Origin: Lutispora thermophila DSM 19022
Lineage (GTDB): Bacteria > Bacillota > Clostridia > Lutisporales > Lutisporaceae
Direction of reading: 5' to 3'
DNA length: 64,000 bases
Assembly (NCBI RefSeq): GCF_900142105.1
Contig: NZ_FQZS01000011.1
Location: forward strand, 1 to 64,000
The position numbers were made by a program, and so were the translations under genes. Under the pieces are notes generated by a model that searched no databases, had not been told where the DNA came from, and saw only the letters and a program-made list of their open reading frames with translations. Every line of letters begins with the position of its first letter. The stretch's first letter is position 1. Shown here in pieces: positions 1 to 7,033 of the stretch.

Positions 1-501
1 GGTGCTACTTATGGTAAATGTGCATCCAAAAAGGAAACATATCTTGGATATAAACTACACATGCTTGCAACCATAGATGGTTTTATAACTGATGCTGTAA
101 TTACCTCTGCTAACATTGATGACAGAGCAGCTGCTTGGGATTTAACCAGAAACTATAGCAGTATTACTATGTTTGGTGATAAAGGTTATATAGGTGATGA
201 TTTTACTGCAGCCCTAAAAGCTGAAAAAGATATTGATATCTTACCTCTTCAGAGAAGTCGCAGCAAAGTTCAATTCCCTAAAGAATTGAGGCAAAGCATC
301 TTTAGATTAAGGTGAAGGATTTAAACATAAGCATCCCAGCTTGATTGCCAACTCAATATTGAGAGAGTTCTTGCAAAATCCTTTTGGGGCTTACAAACAA
401 GGCTTAAAACCAAACTATTGGCTTATAACTTGTGCTATTACATCAATAAACTTGTAGGCCGTGAGTTACATTCAAGAATCAAAGAGTTAGTATTTGGATA
501 A
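1..501 (+). pseudogene. IS982-family transposase remnant, 5' end outside the window
   Basis: One reading frame (frame 1) runs from the window edge to a TAA at 499-501. The N-terminal part reads like the DDE core of IS982 transposases (GYKLHM, TIDGFITD, NIDDRAA, GDKGYIG), and the C-terminal part has the family ending NIERVLAKSFWGL followed by RLKTKLLAYNLCYYINKL. Between them, at 313-330, three stops (TGA, TAA, TAA) occur in the same frame; the expected reading there is RRIETVASQL, so one stop replaces the codon for the conserved glutamate that is probably catalytic. This is point-mutation decay, not a frameshift. The start and the left inverted repeat lie outside the window. Confidence 0.85.
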
Positions 502-780
502 TTAATCCGTATAATATCATCTATCAGGGATTTTATATCCTTATTGATTGGTATAATATTCCTTATAGTAAAATCGAATTAACTAACACAAGAGGTTAAA
601 TTACCTTTTTATAATGACACTTTTTTGATGTATAATAATTACAAGCATGTATTACTAAAAATCATTTAGTAATATATTTAAATTCAATAACGTGTTTTAT
701 TGATAAGTTAATGATAGAAAAATACGGAATATTAAAGTTAATTTTAGCTAGTTATATAGCTGAAAGGTTGGATGCAATAA
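502..780. other. Intergenic stretch before rarA
   Basis: AT-rich and without a convincing reading frame. It holds one small palindrome (arms at 651-659 and 665-673, ATTACTAAA and TTTAGTAAT). No clear right end of the IS982 remnant was recognised. The rarA ribosome site AAAGGTTGG lies at the very end. Confidence 0.4.
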
Positions 781-2115
781 ATGAAAAATGATCAGATTAG
801 TATTTTTGATGTTAATTTAAATGAAGAATTGAAAAAAGAAGGTCCCCTTGCGGTGAGAATGAGACCTAGGTCACTGGAAGAATTTGTCGGTCAGGAAGAT
901 ATAATTTCTCCCGGTAAACTGTTATATAGGGCTATTAAAGCAGATAAACTTACTTCTGTTATTTTATGGGGACCTACTGGATGTGGCAAGACAACTCTTG
1001 CAAAGATTATATCAAATACTACAAAAGCATATTTCCAACAGATTAATGCAGTATCATCAGGTGTTCAGGATATAAAGAAGGCTGTTGAAGAAGCAAAATC
1101 AAGAAGAGGATTTAACGGTCAGAAAACCATAATTTTCATAGATGAGATACATCGCTTTAATAAAAGTCAGCAAGATGCATTGTTGCCTTATGTTGAAGAC
1201 GGAACAATAATCCTAATTGGAGCAACTACAGAAAATCCTTTTTATGAGGTTAATAATGCTTTAATTTCTCGCTCTACAGTATTTAAGCTAAAAGAGTTAG
1301 AAGAATCAGATATAAAAAAAATAATATTAAGATGTCTACAAGATAAAGAAAAAGGGTTGGGTGCTTATAATGTGACAATTACAGATGAAGCACTGAAGCT
1401 TCTTGCATTTTTATCAGGTGGAGATGCCAGAAAAGCTCTTAATGCTTTAGAATTAGCTGTATTATCAACTGACAAAGATAGTAATGGAAAAATTATTATA
1501 ACTGAAGACATTGTTTCTGAATCAATACAGAGAAAATCTGTTTACTATGATAAGTCCGGTGAGAATCATTACGACACAATATCTGCATTTATTAAAAGCA
1601 TGAGAGGCTCAGATCCAGATGCTGTAGTGCATTATTTGGCAAGGATGATTAAAGCTGGAGAAGATCCTATGTTCATAGCAAGGAGAATAATCATATGTGC
1701 AGCAGAAGATGTAGGAAATGCTGATCCAATGGCATTATGTGTTGCAGTTAATGCAGCTGAAGCAGTAAAGATGATCGGAATGCCTGAAGGAAGAATAATT
1801 CTAGCCCAGGCCGCTATATATGTGGCTTGTGCTCCCAAAAGTAATGCTTCATACATAGCTATAGATAAAGCATTAGAGGATTTAGAAACAAAAGAAATAG
1901 GAATTATACCATATCATTTAAGGAATGCTACATTTAAAAATGCAGAAAATTACGGCTATGGTGTAGGTTATAAATATCCTCATGATCACAATAATAATTA
2001 TGTTGAGCAACAATATATGCCTGATGTATTATCAGGCACAACCTATTATAATCCAACAGGCAATGGATATGAAAAAGCAATTAAAGAACACCTATTAAAC
2101 TTAAGAAAAAAATAA
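781..2115 (+). CDS. rarA: Replication-associated recombination protein A, AAA+ ATPase
   Basis: RarA/MgsA is a clamp-loader-like AAA+ ATPase that acts at stalled replication forks. The 444-residue product has the family length. Walker A GPTGCGKTT is at about residues 64-72, Walker B FIDEIHRFNK at 119-128, and the sensor-1 stretch GATTENPFYEVN and the C-terminal tetramer region (DVGNADPMAL, APKSNASY, YHLRNATFK) are all typical. The N-terminal segment SIFDVN with PLAVRMRPRSLEEFVGQ is the usual family opening. The start is preceded by GAAAGGTTGG. It is convergent with the next gene, only 3 bases apart, with no visible terminator between them. Confidence 0.96.
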   Translation: MKNDQISIFDVNLNEELKKEGPLAVRMRPRSLEEFVGQEDIISPGKLLYRAIKADKLTSVILWGPTGCGKTTLAKIISNTTKAYFQQINAVSSGVQDIKKAVEEAKSRRGFNGQKTIIFIDEIHRFNKSQQDALLPYVEDGTIILIGATTENPFYEVNNALISRSTVFKLKELEESDIKKIILRCLQDKEKGLGAYNVTITDEALKLLAFLSGGDARKALNALELAVLSTDKDSNGKIIITEDIVSESIQRKSVYYDKSGENHYDTISAFIKSMRGSDPDAVVHYLARMIKAGEDPMFIARRIIICAAEDVGNADPMALCVAVNAAEAVKMIGMPEGRIILAQAAIYVACAPKSNASYIAIDKALEDLETKEIGIIPYHLRNATFKNAENYGYGVGYKYPHDHNNNYVEQQYMPDVLSGTTYYNPTGNGYEKAIKEHLLNLRKK

Positions 2116-2118
2116 TGT

Positions 2119-3585
2119 TTATTCCTTAAGCCAATCAGTAACAGTTTTAATAAGACCTTTATGTTTGTTGGGGTATTCTTTATTGGATACCTCTTCTCTA
2201 TTGGTTTTATTATCTATATTAGCATCTGGAGTTTCATCTTCATTATCTCTGGTTTTTGGTAAAGAAGTATCAACATTTGATAATACCCCAGTAAGTACTG
2301 GTGAACTTTCCAACTTTATGGTCCTTGGTTTTGAATTCATGAATTTTTCTTTAAAATTGCTTTGCTTTAGTACTTGATGATGTTCCTTATGGTAATCTAT
2401 ATCATCTTCATATTTACTTTCATATAGCTTTTTATTCACTTTCTTACTTTCTAATTCACTAAGTTTTCTACTTAAATCTTCTATTTTTTCTGTTAATAAA
2501 TTCATGTGATCTAATATTAAAGATGTATTACTAAAAGTGTCATTATCTTTTATATTTTTTTCATCATCTAATATAACCATATTATCGTATGGCACGCCTA
2601 TTTCCAACATATCGCTTATAGAGCATATATTTTTTATCTCTTCGAAATCATTATCAGAAGTATCTTTGATTATTTTTACATAATGTAAAACAGGTAGTTG
2701 ATATAAAGGTATTTTTTTAAAACTAATCCACTGTTTTGTAATGATGTTATAATTGCTTTCGTGATAAAAGTTATTATAAATATATTTTATCTTTAAAGTA
2801 TCACTAATAATGTCAATGACCAAAAGAACATCTTCAGAAACATTATTTAGTTTTATTATATCTACCAGTGAGAAGGCAGAATTAGCTAATAAATTTTTTG
2901 AAAAATAATAAATGTTTAATGTTCTATTATCAAAATTATAGCAATATAGATTTAAATTGCAATCATGTATTGAAGTGCTTATATATATATCATCATAGTT
3001 AAGATTTACTATTGGTATGTGTGACCATCTTGAGTTTGTGGATTCATAAAGAAAATAACTTAAAGATAAGGACTGTCCATCATATAAAGTAGATATAAGG
3101 TGAAGATTATTATATCCTGTCATTTTAATAATTTCTGAATTTTTTACTGTTTTGGAATAAATTTCACATATAAATGATTTTTCCCATTCATCATTTGATT
3201 TTGTAAGCAAGTATAGATCAAAATAATACTCTAATAATAATTTTTTGGCAAAAACAATATGTACTCCATCTGATAAAGCAAAAAGTCCTAGAAGAGTAAT
3301 ATTCCCGAACTCTTTTCGTAAATTCAATTCCTCTATATGCCATCCATTATGATCAAATGTTAAAAACAAGAAATTTCTCGCTTTTCCTTCGCATAGTAAA
3401 TATATATTATCATCATGGGATTTAGAATAGAAAAAGTTATCATATACATCACTTACAAGAATGGTTTCTTTAGTTTTACCATATAAATCTACCATTTTGC
3501 AATATATAGCTGAATTCTCATAATAAATGCTTAATTTATTTCCTCTAGATTCAATAATTACTTTATAACAATTAGAGCTTACCAC
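2119..3585 (-). CDS. Unknown protein, beta-propeller-like body with C-terminal coiled coil
   Basis: I do not recognise this 488-residue protein. Residues 1 to about 320 are a run of short hydrophobic/aromatic strands separated by turns (for example ESRGNKLSIYYENSAIYCK, DDNIYLLCEGKARNFLFL, DGQSLSLSYFLYE), which looks like repeated blades of a beta-propeller. About residues 365-395 form a probable coiled coil (LTEKIEDLSRKLSELESKK), and the rest is polar and probably disordered, ending in a short amphipathic helix (KGLIKTVTDWLKE). There is no signal peptide or membrane segment. The start is GTG at 3585 behind AAGGTGGTGGG. Its place next to rarA and a possible coat-like gene suggests, but does not show, a sporulation link. 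Confidence 0.7.
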   Translation of the reverse strand: MVSSNCYKVIIESRGNKLSIYYENSAIYCKMVDLYGKTKETILVSDVYDNFFYSKSHDDNIYLLCEGKARNFLFLTFDHNGWHIEELNLRKEFGNITLLGLFALSDGVHIVFAKKLLLEYYFDLYLLTKSNDEWEKSFICEIYSKTVKNSEIIKMTGYNNLHLISTLYDGQSLSLSYFLYESTNSRWSHIPIVNLNYDDIYISTSIHDCNLNLYCYNFDNRTLNIYYFSKNLLANSAFSLVDIIKLNNVSEDVLLVIDIISDTLKIKYIYNNFYHESNYNIITKQWISFKKIPLYQLPVLHYVKIIKDTSDNDFEEIKNICSISDMLEIGVPYDNMVILDDEKNIKDNDTFSNTSLILDHMNLLTEKIEDLSRKLSELESKKVNKKLYESKYEDDIDYHKEHHQVLKQSNFKEKFMNSKPRTIKLESSPVLTGVLSNVDTSLPKTRDNEDETPDANIDNKTNREEVSNKEYPNKHKGLIKTVTDWLKE

Positions 3586-3687
3586 TATCCCACCACCTTT
3601 TTTATAACCTACAAAATTATATGGTTAAATATTTGCTTTTATGTTGTTTATTAGCATCAAAATCTTTACACAAAAAAAAGAACTTTA

Positions 3688-3695
3688 CATATTAT
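3688..3695 (+). promoter_or_regulatory. Possible sigma-E/K-type -10 element
   Basis: CATATTAT at 3688-3695 with ACA at 3668-3670 and a 17-base spacer fits the loose mother-cell promoter pattern (ATA or AC, then CATA with T). It lies about 40 bases before the gene at 3737. The same octamer stands before spoIIIAA. The -35 match is weak, so this is a suggestion only. Confidence 0.3.
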
Positions 3696-3736
3696 GTACT
3701 ATGAAAGATATAATCATGTAAGGAAGGTGTTTATAT

Positions 3737-4390
3737 ATGCCATTGCCTCAGGTTGAATGCACTGGTTCTATAACCCAGGGAGATATCACTGTTTTCAGGG
3801 AATGCATAAAGGTAAAAAAGGTATTTGATGAGTTCGTTTTGAGAGAGTGTGTAGAAGGCATTGAATTTGAAGCTGATGAAAAGTGCGAAGGTGTAAGAGG
3901 CTGGATCGAACCTACTTTGATTTTAAGAGATGGTAAAATCATTGACCCAAGAATAAAGGATGCTTCTAAATACAAAGGCTGTGCAAGTAATGGTTTAGCA
4001 GGAGAAAGAAGGCTTAGATTTTCAGGAAAATGCTGCTTCAAAGTTTTCGCAAGAGATTCAAGAGGAAACATTATAAGATTAAAAGTCAAAAATGTACCTT
4101 CTGGTAATGCATTATCTAAAGGACCTGATGGAGAATTGTGCTTTGATTTTAGCGTAAGAAGGTTATATCCTGGAGCCTCTGCAGAAACCTTTGAAAGACT
4201 TCTCCACTTTGTTGACCAGGAAGCTTTTGAATTGCAGTGTTTAGCAGAAGCAATAATCGACGAAGAAAACAACGAAATAAACAATGGAATACTTTTAACT
4301 AATGTAGGTATATTTGTTGCAATTAAGTTTGATGCAGAAGTTCAATTATGTATACCAGTATTCGGTTATTGTGAGATAACAGATGAATGA
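3737..4390 (+). CDS. Unknown Cys-containing protein, frame continues past an in-frame TGA
   Basis: The 217-residue product up to the TGA is not a family I can name. It is mostly beta-rich and has scattered cysteines (VECTGS, RECIKVKKV, LRECVEG, EKCEG, GKCCFKV, ELCFDF, VQLCIPVFGYCE), which is reminiscent of clostridial spore-surface proteins; that is inference. There is no signal peptide. A strong ribosome site (AAGGAAGGTG) precedes ATG 3737. After TGA 4388-4390 the same frame stays open for 30 codons, acidic and rich in Asp and Pro with two more Cys, to TAG 4481-4483. That would give 248 residues and leave only 16 bases before the next gene. The TGA may encode selenocysteine, or it may be a recent nonsense change. 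Confidence 0.75.
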   Translation: MPLPQVECTGSITQGDITVFRECIKVKKVFDEFVLRECVEGIEFEADEKCEGVRGWIEPTLILRDGKIIDPRIKDASKYKGCASNGLAGERRLRFSGKCCFKVFARDSRGNIIRLKVKNVPSGNALSKGPDGELCFDFSVRRLYPGASAETFERLLHFVDQEAFELQCLAEAIIDEENNEINNGILLTNVGIFVAIKFDAEVQLCIPVFGYCEITDE

Positions 4391-4483
4391 ACAGCAGAAG
4401 ATTTCTGTGATAATTTTGATTTATTAGATATTCCTAACTTTAATCCTCCTCAAATAGATGATATAGATCCTTATTGCGATTAG
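4388..4483 (+). other. In-frame coding-like tail after TGA of the upstream gene
   Basis: TGA at 4388-4390 is followed in frame by 30 codons whose product (TAEDFCDNFDLLD then IPNFNPPQIDDIDPYCD) looks like protein rather than noise: acidic, with Cys and a Pro-Pro-Gln motif, ended by TAG. A 5-bp hairpin (CAGAA-GAT-TTCTG) begins only 4 bases after the TGA, which is closer than a standard bacterial SECIS, so recoding is less well supported here than at 4611. Confidence 0.45.
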
Positions 4484-4499
4484 TTAATGAGACTGGAAA

Positions 4500-4712
4500 A
4501 TGAAAGTAAATGAAATCAATAAAAATATGACGGTAAACCAAGTGATAAAAACATATCCCAAGACCAGAAAAATATTTAAATCCTATGGCATGGACAGAAT
4601 AGGATGCGGGTGAGGAGGCTTTTCAAAGTTGACTATTGAGCAGGCTGCTCATTTTAGAAAAGTTGATTTAGACAAACTGATTGTTAGGTTGAACAAATCA
4701 ATAAAAGGTTAG
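4500..4712 (+). CDS. DUF1858-like small redox protein with in-frame TGA, candidate selenoprotein
   Basis: The frame from ATG 4500 to TAG 4710-4712 encodes 70 residues if TGA 4611-4613 (codon 38) is read through. The N-terminal half (MTVNQVIKTYPKTRKIFKSYG) and the C-terminal half (KLTIEQAAHFRKVDLDKLI then VRLNKSIKG) both match the DUF1858/ScdA-N pattern of a hydroxyl-rich start, Tyr-Pro, a Gly-Met turn with Cys, then TIEQAA, VDLD and L..LN. The TGA falls in the Cys motif (RIGCG-TGA-GG), giving a C-x-U redox pair if selenocysteine is inserted. A SECIS-like hairpin follows. DUF1858 proteins are small redox-type modules related to the N-terminus of Fe-S repair proteins; the Isc genes lie just downstream. 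The ribosome site is weak (TGGAAA). A Trp-to-stop or Cys-to-stop mutation is the alternative. Confidence 0.7.
4611..4652 (+). promoter_or_regulatory. Candidate bacterial SECIS: TGA plus downstream hairpin
   Basis: TGA 4611-4613 is followed by a hairpin with arms GAGCA (4638-4642) and TGCTC (4646-4650) and loop GGC (4643-4645). The distance from TGA to loop is 29 bases and the loop starts with G, which agrees with the bacterial SECIS pattern as I remember it (roughly 16-37 bases, G in the first two loop positions). The stem is short (5 bp) and the loop minimal. Confidence 0.5.
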
Positions 4713-4735
4713 AATGGTCTAACCTTTTATTGATT
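4696..4735 (+). terminator. 18-bp perfect hairpin at the end of the DUF1858-like gene
   Basis: Arms 4696-4713 and 4718-4735 are perfect complements around an ATGG loop; the stop codon lies in the left arm. There is no T-run after it, but the right arm holds CCTTTTATT. It probably ends the 3737-4712 unit or protects its 3' end. Confidence 0.6.
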
Positions 4736-4746
4736 GAATTTCGACC

Positions 4747-4773
4747 ATTGCTGATATTCTAAGTATCAGCAAT
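4747..4773. repeat. 10-bp perfect inverted repeat
   Basis: ATTGCTGATA (4747-4756) and TATCAGCAAT (4764-4773) around a 7-base loop. It is the middle one of three hairpins in a row between the TGA-containing genes and iscR. No T-run follows. Confidence 0.5.
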
Positions 4774-4784
4774 TTAATATAGAT

Positions 4785-4827
4785 AGGCACAGTAAAGGTA
4801 AAAGCTTTTACTGTGCCTTGATTTTTA
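4785..4827 (+). terminator. Rho-independent terminator before iscR
   Basis: Stem AGGCACAGTAAA (4785-4796) with TTTACTGTGCCT (4807-4818), 10-base loop, followed by TGATTTTTAT. It separates the 3737-4712 unit from the isc operon. Confidence 0.75.
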
Positions 4828-4927
4828 TAAAATAGCAAATATCTTGATTATTATTACTAATAATAATATAATAAGCAATACTTAAAAACTGTAATATTAA
4901 CGATTTCAATGATTTATCAAAAAGTAA

Positions 4928-4956
4928 TTGACAGAAAATGTAGAAAGTGATATCTT
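4928..4956 (+). promoter_or_regulatory. Sigma-A-type promoter of the isc operon
   Basis: TTGACA at 4928-4933, 17-base spacer, then TATCTT at 4951-4956. The -10 is imperfect, as is common for regulated promoters. It lies directly upstream of the IscR-like operator and about 50 bases before iscR. Confidence 0.6.
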
Positions 4957-4964
4957 TAAAATAT

Positions 4965-4989
4965 AAATCCGAGTTTATTACTAGGAATT
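4965..4989 (+). promoter_or_regulatory. IscR-like operator (inverted repeat)
   Basis: AAATCCGAGT and ACTAGGAATT form an imperfect inverted repeat around TTATT, with matching TCC.AGT and ACT.GGA half-sites. The form resembles type-1 IscR/Rrf2 sites. It lies just after the -10 element, at or near the transcription start, where IscR could repress its own operon. Confidence 0.6.
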
Positions 4990-5007
4990 AAAAGGGAGGT
5001 TGATATC

Positions 5008-5460
5008 ATGATTCTTTCAACTAGAGGTAGATATGGACTTAAAATGATGTTGGAACTTGCATTGAATTATGGTAAAGGTGCAATGTCATTAAAGGATATT
5101 GCAAATAAGCAATCGCTATCAGATACATATTTAGAGCATTTGATATCACCTCTGAGGAAAAATGGATTAGTAAACAGTACCAGAGGAGCTCAAGGTGGCT
5201 ATGAATTAGCAAAGCCACCAAATGAAATTAAAGCAGGAGATGTTATAAGAGTACTTGAAGGTTCATTAGCTCCTGCAAAATGTGTACTGGAAGATGAGCC
5301 CGAATGTAGCAATGCAGACTACTGTGCAACAAGGTTACTATATGAAAAGATTACAGAAAGCATAAATAATGTTATCGATTCTATAAGTCTTCAAGATATG
5401 GTTGATGATTATTATACGCTTAATAATACAAATGTAAAGAGGAGAAGTGAAAATGAATAA
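5008..5460 (+). CDS. iscR: Rrf2-family regulator, IscR-type
   Basis: A 150-residue winged-helix regulator that senses Fe-S status. The N-terminus [19 protein letters not shown] and the recognition region [19 protein letters not shown] with [12 protein letters not shown] are classic Rrf2. Three cysteines in [15 protein letters not shown] (about residues 91-105) are placed as in IscR and should bind a [2Fe-2S] cluster. AAAGGGAGGTTGATATC precedes ATG 5008. It overlaps the start of iscS by 8 bases, and the inverted repeat upstream suggests autoregulation. The related CymR lacks these cysteines, which favours IscR. Confidence 0.9.
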   Translation: MILSTRGRYGLKMMLELALNYGKGAMSLKDIANKQSLSDTYLEHLISPLRKNGLVNSTRGAQGGYELAKPPNEIKAGDVIRVLEGSLAPAKCVLEDEPECSNADYCATRLLYEKITESINNVIDSISLQDMVDDYYTLNNTNVKRRSENE

Positions 5461-6631
5461 AAGAATTTATCTTGATCATTCAGCTACAACCAAAGTTAAG
5501 CCAGAAGTATTAGAAGAAATGTTACCTGTGTATACAGAATATTATGGAAATCCATCAAGCATTTATTCTTTTGGTAGAGAAGCCAAAAAACTTGTGGATC
5601 AAGCCAGAATGAGAGTTGCTAAAGCATTAGGAGCCTTACCAGAAGAAATATTCTTTACAGCAGGCGGCTCTGAGTCAGATAATTGGGTATTGAAAGGAGT
5701 CTCTTATGCTAATAAAAACAGAGGAAATCATATAATAACAACTTCTATTGAGCATCATGCAGTTTTGCATACTTGTGAGCAATTAGAGAAGGAAGGATTT
5801 GAAGTAACTTATTTACCTGTTGACAATTATGGAATGATAAGAATTGAAGATTTAAAAGCGGCGATTACAGATAAGACAATTCTTATATCCATAATGTATG
5901 CAAATAATGAAATAGGTACTATACAGCCTATAGAAGAAATAGGTAAGATTGCTAAAGAAAGAAATATATATTTCCATACAGATGCAGTTCAAGCTATAGG
6001 TAATGTAAAGATAGATGTAAAAGCTCAAAATATAGATATGTTGTCTCTTTCTGCACATAAATTTTATGGTCCAAAGGGAGTAGGTGCACTTTATATAAGA
6101 AAAGGAACCAAAATAGCAAATCTAATAACCGGTGGAGGACAGGAAAGAGGTAGAAGAGCAGGTACAGAAAATGTGCCTGGAATAGTTGGTTTAGGTAAAG
6201 CTATTGAATTAGCGACAGAGAACATAGATAGCTACAATGAAAAATTGCTAAAGCTAAGGACAAAGCTCATAAATGGAGTTATGGAAAAAATTCCATATAC
6301 TAGACTTAATGGCCATCCGGAAAAGAGATTGCCTGGTAATGCAAATTTCTGTTTTGAGTATATTGAGGGCGAATCATTGCTATTAAATCTCGACATGAAA
6401 GGAATAGCTGCTTCTAGTGGTTCAGCATGCACATCAGGATCTTTGGATCCATCACATGTGCTTCTTGCAATTGGATTACCTCATGAAATAGCACACGGAT
6501 CATTAAGATTAACCCTTGGTGACGAAAACACAGAAGAAGATGTGGATTATGTATTAGAAGTTCTACCTGAGATCGTTCAAAGATTGAGAGATATGTCACC
6601 ATTATACGAAAAAGTAAAGGGAGGAAAATAA
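5453..6631 (+). CDS. iscS: Cysteine desulfurase
   Basis: A PLP enzyme that takes sulfur from cysteine and passes it as persulfide to IscU and to MnmA, both encoded next to it. The N-terminus [16 protein letters not shown], the PLP-lysine region [12 protein letters not shown] and the active-site loop [17 protein letters not shown] (Cys after SGSA) are conserved. It is 392 residues long when started at ATG 5453, which has GGAG 8 bases upstream; a GTG at 5447 is too close to that site. It overlaps iscR and is followed after 3 bases by iscU. Desulfurases of this type can also mobilise selenium, which matters if the upstream genes encode selenoproteins. Confidence 0.95.
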   Translation: MNKRIYLDHSATTKVKPEVLEEMLPVYTEYYGNPSSIYSFGREAKKLVDQARMRVAKALGALPEEIFFTAGGSESDNWVLKGVSYANKNRGNHIITTSIEHHAVLHTCEQLEKEGFEVTYLPVDNYGMIRIEDLKAAITDKTILISIMYANNEIGTIQPIEEIGKIAKERNIYFHTDAVQAIGNVKIDVKAQNIDMLSLSAHKFYGPKGVGALYIRKGTKIANLITGGGQERGRRAGTENVPGIVGLGKAIELATENIDSYNEKLLKLRTKLINGVMEKIPYTRLNGHPEKRLPGNANFCFEYIEGESLLLNLDMKGIAASSGSACTSGSLDPSHVLLAIGLPHEIAHGSLRLTLGDENTEEDVDYVLEVLPEIVQRLRDMSPLYEKVKGGK

Positions 6632-6634
6632 GTA

Positions 6635-7009
6635 ATGTATAGTGAAAAAGTAATGGATCATTTTACTTCACCTAGAAATGTAGGTGAAATTGAAAACGCA
6701 GATGGTATAGGAGAAGTAGGCAACGCAAAGTGTGGAGATATAATGAAAATATATCTTAAAATAGAAAATGATATAATCAAGGATGTAAAGTTCAAAACCT
6801 TTGGTTGCGGTGCAGCTGTGGCAACAAGCAGTATTGCTACTGAGATGATAAAAGGCAAAACAATTGAAGAAGCACTTAAGCTTACCAACAAAGCTGTAGT
6901 TGAGGCATTGGATGGTCTCCCACCTCAAAAAATTCATTGCTCAGTTTTGGCAGAAGAAGCAGTAAAAGCTGCTATAGAAGATTATAAAAAGAAGCATAAT
7001 AAACAGTGA
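6635..7009 (+). CDS. iscU: Fe-S cluster scaffold protein
   Basis: The 124-residue scaffold on which Fe-S clusters are built with sulfur from IscS. Three cluster-ligand cysteines are present: GNAKCGDIMKIY (with the conserved Asp two residues after Cys), FKTFGCGAAVATSS and PPQKIHCSVLAEEAV. The N-terminus MYSEKVMDHFTSPRNVGEI is typical of IscU/NifU N-terminal domains. It is in the iscRSU-mnmA operon, with the GGAGG of its ribosome site lying in the end of iscS. Confidence 0.95.
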   Translation: MYSEKVMDHFTSPRNVGEIENADGIGEVGNAKCGDIMKIYLKIENDIIKDVKFKTFGCGAAVATSSIATEMIKGKTIEEALKLTNKAVVEALDGLPPQKIHCSVLAEEAVKAAIEDYKKKHNKQ

Positions 7010-7033
7010 AGTAATTTGTAGTAGGTGCATTTG

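Noticed and set aside
1-501. Frameshift in the IS982 transposase
   Set aside because: Both halves are in the same frame; only nonsense codons separate them.
3748-4284. 178-codon open frame on the minus strand
   Set aside because: It is the antisense shadow of the gene at 3737, has no ribosome site and gives a low-complexity Ser/Leu-rich product.
4388-4430. Standard SECIS at the first TGA
   Set aside because: The hairpin CAGAA-GAT-TTCTG has its loop only 9 bases after the TGA, which is shorter than the usual spacing; recoding there is kept only as a possibility.
4388-4613. Reassignment of TGA to tryptophan or another amino acid across the genome
   Set aside because: TGA ends many clear genes here (iscU, the penicillin-binding protein, the pilin, PilO, aroK) with homologous C-termini, and other stops follow soon after, so TGA is a normal stop in this organism.
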